Shown: positions 17,736 to 25,333 of the stretch, one piece after another
Layout: each line of letters opens with the position of its first letter
How positions within the stretch are numbered: the stretch's first letter is position 1
Source: Paenibacillus xylanilyticus
GTDB lineage: Bacteria > Bacillota > Bacilli > Paenibacillales > Paenibacillaceae
Assembly: GCF_013359935.1 (NCBI RefSeq)
Contig: NZ_JABMCB010000203.1
Location: 62,001 to 126,000, forward strand
Length of the DNA: 64,000 nt
Direction: 5' to 3'
Position numbers and translations under genes: made by a program
Notes under the pieces: generated by a model
What the model was told of the DNA's origin: nothing
Database searches by the model: none
What the model saw: the letters and a program-made list of their open reading frames with translations, nothing else

Positions 17736-17963
17736 TTATTTTTCGGTCTGGAACATCGTCATATCCCGTGCATAATGACTCTTCGTTCCGTTCTCGTTGC
17801 GAATGCGCACGCTATCTTCGCTAATCCGTTCTACAATACCTCGGCCCACCTCGCAATATACGCCAGCCGGGTCTTCCTGCCATGCCGTTACGACACATTG
17901 GGACAGCGCAGCTGTGAAAAACTCTATATTTTTTTGTAACGTTCTAGGTTTATTTGATTTCAT
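17736..17963 (-). CDS. Small hypothetical protein
   Basis: A 75-residue soluble protein with no recognised domain. The start is ATG 17963 with AAAGGAG 9 bases upstream. The C-terminal half (GRGIVERISEDSVRIRNENGTKSHYARD) looks like a small beta-barrel fold of the kind found in YlmH/Hfq-like or KOW-like proteins, but this is only an impression. Divergent from ppk. The 196 bases downstream hold AAAGGAGGTG at about 17662 (minus strand), which starts only very short frames. Confidence 0.6.
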   Translation of the reverse strand: MKSNKPRTLQKNIEFFTAALSQCVVTAWQEDPAGVYCEVGRGIVERISEDSVRIRNENGTKSHYARDMTMFQTEK

Positions 17964-18092
17964 TATATACTCCTTTAACAACAACATATTTGTAATGAGA
18001 ACAGCAACCGGACCAAATTACACTGTACATCACTTTACTCTGTCTATTGCTCTTTGTAAAGGGATGGAAAAAGTTATCGTCATGAGGTATCA

Positions 18093-18120
18093 TTTACATA
18101 AATTTTACACTGCATTTACA
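18093..18120 (+). promoter_or_regulatory. Pho-box-like triple repeat upstream of ppk
   Basis: TTTACA occurs at 18093, 18104 and 18115, exactly 11 bp apart. The B. subtilis PhoP consensus is TT(A/T/C)ACA repeats at 11-bp period. A TATAGT that could be the -10 box lies at 18159-18164. Suggests PhoPR activation of polyphosphate kinase under phosphate limitation. Confidence 0.7.
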
Positions 18121-18211
18121 CTGCGATGACGCTTGAATCCAATCACGGATAGTACAATTATAGTAGAACCTTTAAACAAGAATTGATATGCAACACATTC
18201 GGAGGCCATAC

Positions 18212-20293
18212 ATGCATAGAGATATCAAAACAGGCAACTATGTTAACCGTGATTTAAGCTGGGTTGAATTTAATCGTCGTGTACTTCAAGAGGCTCAGGA
18301 TTCAACTACACCTCTGCTCGAACGATTGAGATTTCTCGGAATAGTGGCCAGTAATCTGGACGAGTTCATGAGTGTAAGGGTAGCGGAGACAAAAGAGAAG
18401 ATCAAGGCCGGATTTACCCAAAAGGATTTTTCAGGATATACGCCATCCGGTTTGTACCGCAGATTGATTAAACGAACCGGGACCATGGTCGCCGAGCAAT
18501 ATAAAACCTATCGGGAACTGATCCGTCTGCTTGCCAAAAAGGGTGTTGTTCTGCAGGAGTATAACGAACTTAATGGAACACAGCAGCGGGCAATGGATCA
18601 ATACTTTCATGATATTATTTTTCCGGTGTTAACACCCATGGCTGTGGATCAGAGCCGCCCATTTCCACTGGTGCATAATAAATCGGTTTATCTTGCTGTG
18701 ATGCTTCAAAAAGAAGAAGAGCAGGAAGATGAGCCATTTTTTGCAATTGTTCAGGTGCCATCCAATCTGCCGCGTGTTATTCCGGTACCCCTTCGAGCGA
18801 ATAGCAAGAAGAAAACGTTCATTCTGATTGAAGATCTGATCAAACATCACACACACACCCTGTTTAGTGGATATATTCCGCTGGCTGTTCAGGAATTCCG
18901 ATTGACCCGCAATGCAGATCTTTTCATTAATGAAGAAGAAGCGGAAGATCTGCTTGAAGCGATTGAAAAGGAACTGCGGCGCCGGCGCCGGGGAGCTCCT
19001 GTTCGGCTTGAAGTCTGCAAGGATTTCCGTTCGGATGCCCTGCATGAATTGCAGGAAGAATTCGAGATTCAGGACCCTGTATATGAAATCGATGGTCCAT
19101 TGGATTTGAGTTTCCTGGCTGGATTCGTAGACAGCCTTGAAGGCTTTACCCATTTGAAATATAGCCCGGTGAAACCGGTATATCCGCCCGAATTTTTACC
19201 ACGAGAGAGCCATTTCGAACTGCTGCGCAAACAGGATGTGCTCGTTCATCATCCCTATGAATCGTTTGAACCTGTCACTGATTTCATATTGGAAGCTTCG
19301 GAAGATCCGCGGGTTATGGCCATTAAAATGACGCTATACCGGGTGAACGGGGATTCGCGTCTCATTCCGGCACTGGCTCACGCGGCGGAAAGTGGCAAGC
19401 AGGTAACCGTTGTGGTGGAACTGAAGGCACGCTTTGATGAAGAGCGTAACATTGCATGGGCGCGCAAGCTGGAAAAGGCGGGTTGTCATGTCGTATACGG
19501 TTTGGTTGGATTGAAAACCCATGCCAAGATCATTCTTGTCGTGAGAAGGGAACAAAACGGGCTAAGACGTTACGTACACGTTGGAACAGGTAACTACAAT
19601 GAAAGTACGGCCAAGGTATATACAGACGTAGGACTGTTCACCTCCAATCCGATTATTGGTGAGGATGCGTCCGAACTCTTTAATGAGATAACCGGGTATT
19701 CCGGACCGAAGGCGATGCAGGCTTTCCGTGTTGCTCCGGATGGCATGAAGGATGAACTGTTTTCACTCATACGGAGGGAAACGGAGCACGCCCTTAAGGG
19801 AAAACGAGCGCGGATCATTGCCAAAATCAATTCGTTGTCTCATCAGGATATGATTGATGAATTATATGTTGCATCCCAGGCTGGTGTACAGATCGATCTG
19901 ATCGTGCGAGGGGTATGCTGCTTGCGACCAGGAGTGGAGGGACTCAGTGAAAATATCCGCGTAATCAGTATTGTGGATCGTTTTCTGGAGCACTCTCGTC
20001 TGTTTTACTTTGAAAATAGCGGGAATCCGGACGTGTATATCTCCAGTGCAGACTGGATGACCCGGAATTTGAAGCGAAGAATTGAACTGATGTGCCCGGT
20101 ATTTGACCCGACACTCAAAAAGATGCTTGTCGACATTCTGAATCTGTCCCTGAATGACAATGTAAAAGCAAGGGAACTGATGCCTGGCGGCAATTATGTA
20201 TTTGTGGAAAATGATAAGCCCCCGCTGAGAAGTCAGACGGAGGCGATGGGCATTATTCCTTGGAAGCCTGTAGAGTGGAGTATGTTAACTTAA
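18212..20293 (+). CDS. ppk1: Polyphosphate kinase PPK1
   Basis: A 693-residue enzyme that reversibly polymerises ATP gamma-phosphate into polyphosphate. The N domain begins NRDLSWVEFNRRVL; the phospholipase-D-like catalytic halves contain the His that becomes phosphorylated (H437, GLKTHAKI) and the second essential His (H594, FLEHSRLFYF). ATG 18212 is preceded by GGAGG at 6 nt. The 3' end overlaps ppx by 41 bp on the opposite strand. A Pho-box-like array lies upstream. Confidence 0.95.
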   Translation: MHRDIKTGNYVNRDLSWVEFNRRVLQEAQDSTTPLLERLRFLGIVASNLDEFMSVRVAETKEKIKAGFTQKDFSGYTPSGLYRRLIKRTGTMVAEQYKTYRELIRLLAKKGVVLQEYNELNGTQQRAMDQYFHDIIFPVLTPMAVDQSRPFPLVHNKSVYLAVMLQKEEEQEDEPFFAIVQVPSNLPRVIPVPLRANSKKKTFILIEDLIKHHTHTLFSGYIPLAVQEFRLTRNADLFINEEEAEDLLEAIEKELRRRRRGAPVRLEVCKDFRSDALHELQEEFEIQDPVYEIDGPLDLSFLAGFVDSLEGFTHLKYSPVKPVYPPEFLPRESHFELLRKQDVLVHHPYESFEPVTDFILEASEDPRVMAIKMTLYRVNGDSRLIPALAHAAESGKQVTVVVELKARFDEERNIAWARKLEKAGCHVVYGLVGLKTHAKIILVVRREQNGLRRYVHVGTGNYNESTAKVYTDVGLFTSNPIIGEDASELFNEITGYSGPKAMQAFRVAPDGMKDELFSLIRRETEHALKGKRARIIAKINSLSHQDMIDELYVASQAGVQIDLIVRGVCCLRPGVEGLSENIRVISIVDRFLEHSRLFYFENSGNPDVYISSADWMTRNLKRRIELMCPVFDPTLKKMLVDILNLSLNDNVKARELMPGGNYVFVENDKPPLRSQTEAMGIIPWKPVEWSMLT

Positions 20294-21779
20294 CGTCCCA
20301 GGCTTCTTCCAGATCCTTGGCGGCCTCTTCCAGGCCGTTCAGTTCTAATAACGGCTTGGCTGAACAGATGAGTTTTATCTGCAGCGAGCCGTTTTCTTTA
20401 CGCGCTTGTATAGCAGAGATCCGCTCTGATCGATGAATGGCTTCGGCTATGCGCAAAATGGAGCCCAGTCGATGAGCGTGCTGCTCATCCGAATCCTTAA
20501 GAATGTCCCGGTGCTTGTTTAGCAGCTGGGGTGTTCTTTTTTTAGGATGATAATCGGCTGCGATGGCGGTTAGCACAGTTTCCCGGTGCGAGAGTCCGTA
20601 AATGCCCGCATTCATGATCCAATAAGCGGAGTGCTGAGGGTAACGGAAATAATTAATCTGTTTTCCCGCTCCATGAAGCATACAGGCCGTATACAGGATC
20701 CGGGCATCTGCCGGATTGATTGTTTTCCCTTCCAATGCCTCATGCAGCACGACAGCATCCTGATGAATTCGTTTCAGCTTTTGCTCTGGGACCGGCGGGC
20801 CAAAATGAATGAAGTTACGGATGCTGTCCTCCAGTGCGCTAGGCGCCGCTGGTCGATATGGAATCATCAGATCACGCAGTATTCCGTCTCGTAGTCCCGC
20901 TCCGCTTACAACATAACGATCCCCCTGGATGATCTCAAAGACCGTTCTCAGAATCAATACACCCGGCACAATAATGTCAGCACGGTCTTTCGCCAGACCC
21001 GGAACTTTTTTGCGCTGGGCTGATGTGAGATAAGGAAGGGATTTGGACAAGTTCTCCATGGCTGAGGCACGGATCTCATAGTGATGGGTCACCGGTAACG
21101 AGTACTGCGTTCTTTTCTGCTCAATTTTGGCGAGTGTACGCATGGTACCACCGAGCCCGATGAGCGGAAGACCCGGATGCTGACGGACCCAGTCCTGATT
21201 GCGCAGAGCCTGAGTGACATCATTACATAGGGCAGCAACATTTGCTTCAGACCAGGTATCTTCCCCGCCATATCGGGCATGGGAATTCACGGCCCCAATG
21301 GGGAGTGAAATGCTGTGGAGTCTTTTGCGATCCCGGAATATTGTAACTTCGGTACTGCCGCCCCCGATATCCACGACATAGCCGTCCTGCAGATCGATGG
21401 ACTGGATAACCCCAAGAAAGCCATAATACGCCTCCTGATCTCCTGAAGCACATTCAATCTCAAGTCCGGTCTCCTCCTCAAGCCAGTCAATGATTTGTGC
21501 AGCGTTGCTGGCATTTCGAATGGCTGCAGTTGCCGCTGCTTGAATACGTTTGGTTTGAAATACTTCACAGGTAGCCTTGAATTGCTGCAGGACAGTTATG
21601 GCTTGGTCCAGCGAATGACGCAGGATCTGTCCATCCTCTTCAACGACATTGCTGAGGCGGGCAGCATATTTATCTTCATGAATGATCCGGTAAGCTCCTT
21701 CCTGATCCAGTTCATAGATGACCAGACGAATGGAGTTGGAGCCAATATCGATAATGCCGAGAGTTCCTTTTGAGTTCAT
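20253..21779 (-). CDS. ppx: Exopolyphosphatase / guanosine pentaphosphatase (Ppx/GppA)
   Basis: A 508-residue enzyme that removes terminal phosphate from polyphosphate. The N-terminal actin-like ATPase fold shows GIIDIGSNSIRLVIY and VVDIGGGSTEV; the C-terminal 190 residues form the HD-like helical domain (CMLHGAGKQINYF, ADYHPKK). ATG 21779 has AAGGAG 6 nt upstream, better than the Met codon two codons earlier. Pairs functionally with ppk, with which it overlaps convergently, so strong transcription of one could antagonise the other. Confidence 0.93.
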   Translation of the reverse strand: MNSKGTLGIIDIGSNSIRLVIYELDQEGAYRIIHEDKYAARLSNVVEEDGQILRHSLDQAITVLQQFKATCEVFQTKRIQAAATAAIRNASNAAQIIDWLEEETGLEIECASGDQEAYYGFLGVIQSIDLQDGYVVDIGGGSTEVTIFRDRKRLHSISLPIGAVNSHARYGGEDTWSEANVAALCNDVTQALRNQDWVRQHPGLPLIGLGGTMRTLAKIEQKRTQYSLPVTHHYEIRASAMENLSKSLPYLTSAQRKKVPGLAKDRADIIVPGVLILRTVFEIIQGDRYVVSGAGLRDGILRDLMIPYRPAAPSALEDSIRNFIHFGPPVPEQKLKRIHQDAVVLHEALEGKTINPADARILYTACMLHGAGKQINYFRYPQHSAYWIMNAGIYGLSHRETVLTAIAADYHPKKRTPQLLNKHRDILKDSDEQHAHRLGSILRIAEAIHRSERISAIQARKENGSLQIKLICSAKPLLELNGLEEAAKDLEEAWDVKLTYSTLQASKE

Positions 21780-21804
21780 ATGCATCTCCTTCTAGACAGG
21801 TATT

Positions 21805-22059
21805 CTACCCAAGTTGCGACAAGGCAGCCATGGCTTCCGGTGAACCTGGAGGGGTGGAGGAGAAGGGCGTGGTCAGCATTACCACAATAATGAAGACAAT
21901 GAAACAGGCAAACAAAATACAGCTTACGGCAAAACCGCGATTGCGTTTCTTCATAAACAGTCGAATACCTGTAACGAAAAGAAGTACGGTGACGGCGACC
22001 AGCACGATGGACATTGCGAAATAGGCTACGCCATACAGTGATTTGAAAAATGCTTCCAT
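21805..22059 (-). CDS. Small two-helix membrane protein
   Basis: An 84-residue protein with two membrane helices (about residues 10-34 and 44-64) joined by a basic loop KKRNRG, which predicts both termini outside. The C-terminal tail is Pro/Ser-rich. It starts 25 bp before ppx on the same strand and is likely cotranscribed with it. Function unknown. Confidence 0.65.
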   Translation of the reverse strand: MEAFFKSLYGVAYFAMSIVLVAVTVLLFVTGIRLFMKKRNRGFAVSCILFACFIVFIIVVMLTTPFSSTPPGSPEAMAALSQLG

Positions 22060-22296
22060 GTTTTCTGAACGCTCCTTAGATCCTCATAATTTAAGCCTTT
22101 CCATTACATTCCTTAGTAGCATACGACAGATTGATGCGTTTGAAAAGCAAACCGGGCGTGTGTGCCTTTCATTAAACAAGCCTATGGACGTTTCTAACGG
22201 AAAAGGGGCAATCGCCTTGGACAGACATCCAAGAGAAGACGGCTCCTGTTGAGTATGTATATGGAAGGACCATTGTTCAGGAAAGGAGATCAACCC

Positions 22297-22956
22297 ATGT
22301 CAAGACAGCTTGCAAGCAAATGGCTGAAGACGGCAGCACTGATGAAATATCCGGTAGCAGCTGTTCATATCCCTCAGACGATGGCATTTAATTCGAGGAA
22401 CCTGCTGCACATGCTCAACCGTTATGGAATGGTGTATATCAAACCCGTTGTGGGTGGCGGGGGCTACGGCGTCATCAGGGTATCTACAAGCGGAGGCAGC
22501 TACCGCTATACGCATATGAAAGTTACACGTTCATTTCCCAATTACGGCCAGATGTATCGTTCTCTCGTACGTGTCAAAGTCAGACGAAGATATATGATCC
22601 AACAGGGAATCCATCTGGCGACCATTCAGGGCAGACCTGTGGATTACAGGGTAAAGGTGGTCAAAACCGAACGCGGCTGGGTTTTCCGTTCACTGGTAGG
22701 ACGTTTGGCTCGTCCCGGACTGTGTGTAACCAACCTGAGCAAGGGAGGCACGATGCTCCCAGGAAGAAGGGCACTTGGTCTTTCGCTCCCACATATATCG
22801 GGCAGACACAAACGGCGGGAGATGCGTTCACTGACACTGACGTGTACTCAGATAATGGAAAGACAATTTCCGGGTGTGGGATCACTTGGTTTCGATTACG
22901 GATTGGATCACTCCGGCAAGATATGGATTTTGGAAGTGAACACCAGACCTCAATAG
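22297..22956 (+). CDS. YheC/YheD family ATP-grasp-like protein
   Basis: A 219-residue member of a family associated with the Bacillus spore coat. It has the ATP-grasp-like segments YIKPVVGGGGYGVIRV, MIQQGIHLATIQGRPVDYRV and the metal-binding end WILEVNTRPQ. ATG 22297 with AAAGGAG upstream. The protein stops right after the last catalytic strand; the usual short tail beyond the N-T-R/K-P motif is missing, so a late truncation is possible. The substrate of the family is unknown. Confidence 0.8.
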   Translation: MSRQLASKWLKTAALMKYPVAAVHIPQTMAFNSRNLLHMLNRYGMVYIKPVVGGGGYGVIRVSTSGGSYRYTHMKVTRSFPNYGQMYRSLVRVKVRRRYMIQQGIHLATIQGRPVDYRVKVVKTERGWVFRSLVGRLARPGLCVTNLSKGGTMLPGRRALGLSLPHISGRHKRREMRSLTLTCTQIMERQFPGVGSLGFDYGLDHSGKIWILEVNTRPQ

Positions 22957-23134
22957 AAAATAGTGAATAAATATAAAAAAATCCAAAATTACACCGATTA
23001 ATATATAGAGAAAATCATTTGAAAACGTTTGAAATGAAAAGAAACCGGGTAATTTACTCGCAAACATCTTAAAACTATGAGTTGACACTAAAAAAAATAT
23101 TCTGACATTCGTTCTAATAGAAACGTTACGATCC

Positions 23135-23234
23135 TGTGTATAAGTACTGTCCACATAATCCACGCTGCTTAATCAACATTTTTACCATTTATCAACAACC
23201 TATGCACAGGATTTCCACAAAACCTTGTGGATAA
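23135..23234. promoter_or_regulatory. DnaA-box cluster upstream of sda
   Basis: Within 100 bp: TTATCCACA (perfect, minus strand, 23226-23234), TTATACACA (minus, 23135-23143), TTATCAACA (plus, 23189-23197, one mismatch), CTATGCACA (plus, 23200-23208, one mismatch), and two weaker matches at 23147-23155 and 23211-23219. The nearest box ends 8 bp before the sda -35 element. In B. subtilis DnaA controls sda through such boxes (established). The 178 bp to its left are A/T-rich with no gene. Confidence 0.82.
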
Positions 23235-23242
23235 CAGAACGC

Positions 23243-23271
23243 TTGTTCTCTTTATAAATCTCTGATATGAT
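23243..23271 (+). promoter_or_regulatory. Promoter of sda
   Basis: TTGTTC at 23243-23248, 17-bp spacer, TATGAT at 23266-23271, immediately downstream of the DnaA boxes. Confidence 0.75.
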
Positions 23272-23308
23272 AGTTTTGAGGAAAAAAAAGGAAAGGTTGT
23301 GGCGGGAA

Positions 23309-23452
23309 ATGGCTATGTTATCCGATGAGATGTTGTTGGATTCCTACCATAAGGCGATTGAGCTTGATCTCGAAAGAGATTTCATCGCGCTGCTATTGGC
23401 AGAAATCCATAAGCGCAAACTGGGTACCGACGTATCTGCCATTCTTCACTAG
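23309..23452 (+). CDS. sda: Sporulation checkpoint inhibitor Sda
   Basis: A 47-residue helical hairpin protein that blocks autophosphorylation of sporulation kinase KinA when replication is perturbed. The sequence LSDEMLLDSYHKAIELDLERDFIALL matches the B. subtilis Sda hairpin, including the Leu and Phe of LxRDF that contact the kinase. ATG 23309 is chosen; ATG 23315 and TTG 23297 are alternatives because AAAGGAAAGG lies just before the TTG. DnaA boxes and a SigA-type promoter precede it, matching the known DnaA control. Confidence 0.9.
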   Translation: MAMLSDEMLLDSYHKAIELDLERDFIALLLAEIHKRKLGTDVSAILH

Positions 23453-23473
23453 AGATCCTCATTGCAGGCAATG

Positions 23474-23731
23474 CTACAGGTTTCCGGACATGTCCCATTG
23501 TGCGACGGCCCAGAGGGTGCTTGTCTGACAGTGGTGACAGTACATCATATGAATGCAACCGTTTTCGTTTCCGTCTTCTTCTGCCATGGAAGAGGAAGTC
23601 TGCAACGAATAGGGGCTGTACGGTCCGGTATAATCGTCCAATTTGCCGCATTCTGACAGTCCCTGAAGGCAGTGGGGACAAGCCTGCTCCGGTACAACCA
23701 GACCGTTACACAGCGGGCATATATAAGACAA
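23474..23731 (-). CDS. Small zinc-ribbon-like protein
   Basis: An 85-residue protein with four Cys pairs or singles arranged as CPLC...CPHC near the N terminus and C...CHHC later, suggesting one or two bound zinc ions. Start is TTG 23731, with AGGAGG 7 nt upstream (no Met codon is available early). It lies 74 bp after yumC on the same strand. The ribosome site is buried in a hairpin (next entry). Function unknown. Confidence 0.65.
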   Translation of the reverse strand: MSYICPLCNGLVVPEQACPHCLQGLSECGKLDDYTGPYSPYSLQTSSSMAEEDGNENGCIHMMYCHHCQTSTLWAVAQWDMSGNL

Positions 23732-23778
23732 GGGTATCCCTCCTGATTTTATACTTCAGGAGTAAGATACCCTTTTTT
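23732..23778 (+). terminator. Hairpin: plus-strand terminator that also covers a minus-strand ribosome site
   Basis: GGGTATC/GATACCC and CTCCTGA/TCAGGAG form a two-part stem followed by six T on the plus strand. On the minus strand the same stem pairs the AGGAGG of the zinc-ribbon gene. Confidence 0.7.
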
Positions 23779-23805
23779 GTGTCATTTATGTGATTCAGGA
23801 AGGAA

Positions 23806-24807
23806 CTAGCGTTTCATGTTACTGCTGTGTCCTGGGGACAGCTTGGCATCCGGATCGAAGTAAACCTTCGCATTGTTGACTGCGGTTGGTGCTTCGCCGA
23901 ATCCAACAGCAATGAGCTTCAGTTTGCCCGGGTAAGTGGTGATATCCCCGGCAGCAAAAATGCCTGGAATGGAGGTTTCCATACGGGAGTCAACCACGAT
24001 GGAATTGCTGTCAATTTCGATGCCCCATTCGGCAATCGGTCCGAGCGAGGAGACGAATCCGAAATTGACGATGACGTCATCCACTTCGATCTCCTGTGTT
24101 TCTTTTGTTTTGACATGAGCAAGGGTAACCTTGGTAATGGTATCATCCCCATGGAGTTCCGTAATCTCAGTAGGTGTAACCACGTTGACCTTGGAATTCA
24201 TCAGGTTTTCCACACTGTGCTCATGAGCACGGAATTTGTCACGGCGATGGATGAGAGTTACCTGTTCAGCAATCGGCTCCAGCATAAGTGCCCAGTCTAC
24301 AGCAGAGTCTCCGCCACCACTGATCAGCACTTTTTTGCCGGCAAAGGCGTTCAGATCACTGATAAAGTAATGCAGGTTGGATTTCTCGAACTTGGCTGCA
24401 CCTTCAAGCTCCAAACGACGCGGTTCAAATGCGCCAACGCCTGCAGTGATGATTACGGCTTTGGCATGATATTCGTTCACATCGGTTTTGACGACGAAAT
24501 GACGCTCGTCCAGTTTTTCAACGGATACTACTTTTTCTTCAAGACGGATATTCGGGTTAAAGTGGCTCATTTGCTCAATCAGGTTGTTTACCAATTCCTG
24601 AGCCGTTACTTTGGGAAACCCTGCAACGTCATAAATGTATTTTTCCGGATAAAGGGCGGCCAGTTGTCCGCCAAGTTGTGGCATACTTTCTACCAGAGTA
24701 ACGGATGCCTGACGCATCCCTCCGTAGAATGCGGCGAACAGACCCGCAGGGCCGCCACCAATAATAAGCAAATCGGTCATGTCATGACCGGCAGTTTGTG
24801 CAGTCAA
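23806..24807 (-). CDS. yumC: Ferredoxin/flavodoxin-NADP+ oxidoreductase, thioredoxin-reductase-like (YumC type)
   Basis: A 333-residue FAD protein passing electrons between NADPH and ferredoxin or flavodoxin. FAD motif LLIIGGGPAGLFAAFYGG, NADPH motif ISGGGDSAVDWAL, late FAD motif IPGIFAAGDI. The CxxC redox pair of true thioredoxin reductases is absent, which identifies the YumC class. Start TTG 24807 has AAGGTG upstream; ATG 24780 would lack a ribosome site. Divergent from ndh. Confidence 0.9.
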   Translation of the reverse strand: MTAQTAGHDMTDLLIIGGGPAGLFAAFYGGMRQASVTLVESMPQLGGQLAALYPEKYIYDVAGFPKVTAQELVNNLIEQMSHFNPNIRLEEKVVSVEKLDERHFVVKTDVNEYHAKAVIITAGVGAFEPRRLELEGAAKFEKSNLHYFISDLNAFAGKKVLISGGGDSAVDWALMLEPIAEQVTLIHRRDKFRAHEHSVENLMNSKVNVVTPTEITELHGDDTITKVTLAHVKTKETQEIEVDDVIVNFGFVSSLGPIAEWGIEIDSNSIVVDSRMETSIPGIFAAGDITTYPGKLKLIAVGFGEAPTAVNNAKVYFDPDAKLSPGHSSNMKR

Positions 24808-24905
24808 GAATCAACAACACCTTTCTTATTTTAATAGGTAGTAAACTGAAATAATGTAGCCGGATACATCGTGTCTCCAGCGTTTGTTGCTGAACTGTCT
24901 TTCTC

Positions 24906-24945
24906 ATTATAAACGGTGTAAACTGGGTTGCAAAGTTGGCAACCC
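24906..24945 (-). promoter_or_regulatory. Promoter of yumC with an inverted repeat at -35
   Basis: On the minus strand: TTTGCA (24929-24934), 17-bp spacer, TATAAT (24906-24911). GGGTTGC/GCAACCC (24925-24931 and 24939-24945) is a perfect 7-bp inverted repeat with a 7-bp centre overlapping the -35 box, a likely operator of unknown regulator. Confidence 0.6.
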
Positions 24946-25138
24946 GATGAATCTGGGAACAATTGATGAAGATCAGGTGAGAATAGGATGAAATTGGAAA
25001 TGAAAGGCTATGAAAAATAACAAAAAAAACCTTGATATTTACCAGAAATACAGATATTCTTGACCTGTACTATGTGTTTTTTTGTCTAAATAAGAGCCAA
25101 TTTGTAATTCGAAGACAAGACCCGCGTTTTGTTGAATC

Positions 25139-25156
25139 TTGTGTATAATTTCACAA
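25139..25156 (+). promoter_or_regulatory. Rex-like operator upstream of ndh
   Basis: TTGTGTATAATTTCACAA: perfect TTGTG-N8-CACAA arms of the Rex consensus. Its centre contains TATAAT, so a bound repressor would cover a -10 box. Rex senses the NADH/NAD+ ratio and represses ndh in B. subtilis (established there). The start codon is about 180 bp downstream; the 177-bp leader holds only a small ATGGAT/ATCCAT hairpin near 25222. No -35 match is convincing. Confidence 0.7.
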
Positions 25157-25333
25157 CTTTAAATGGACATGTACATGCAAAAAATTCAAATAAATTCGCG
25201 AAGTTAACATTTGTCGTCATAATGGATAAGACTTCATCCATATTTTGTAGTATGTGCAGTTGAATGTATAGAATCGAATGATGCAATATGTTGTAAAAGA
25301 AGATATGTGAGTGAAACCGGAAGGGGTTAAGAC

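Noticed and set aside
23135..23234. A chromosomal or plasmid replication origin
   Set aside because: DnaA boxes are clustered, but there is no dnaA/dnaN or rep gene, and the position at the sda promoter explains them.
23827..24834. Long open frame (335 codons) on the plus strand across yumC
   Set aside because: Antisense to a well-recognised flavoprotein; low-complexity residue use and no ribosome site.
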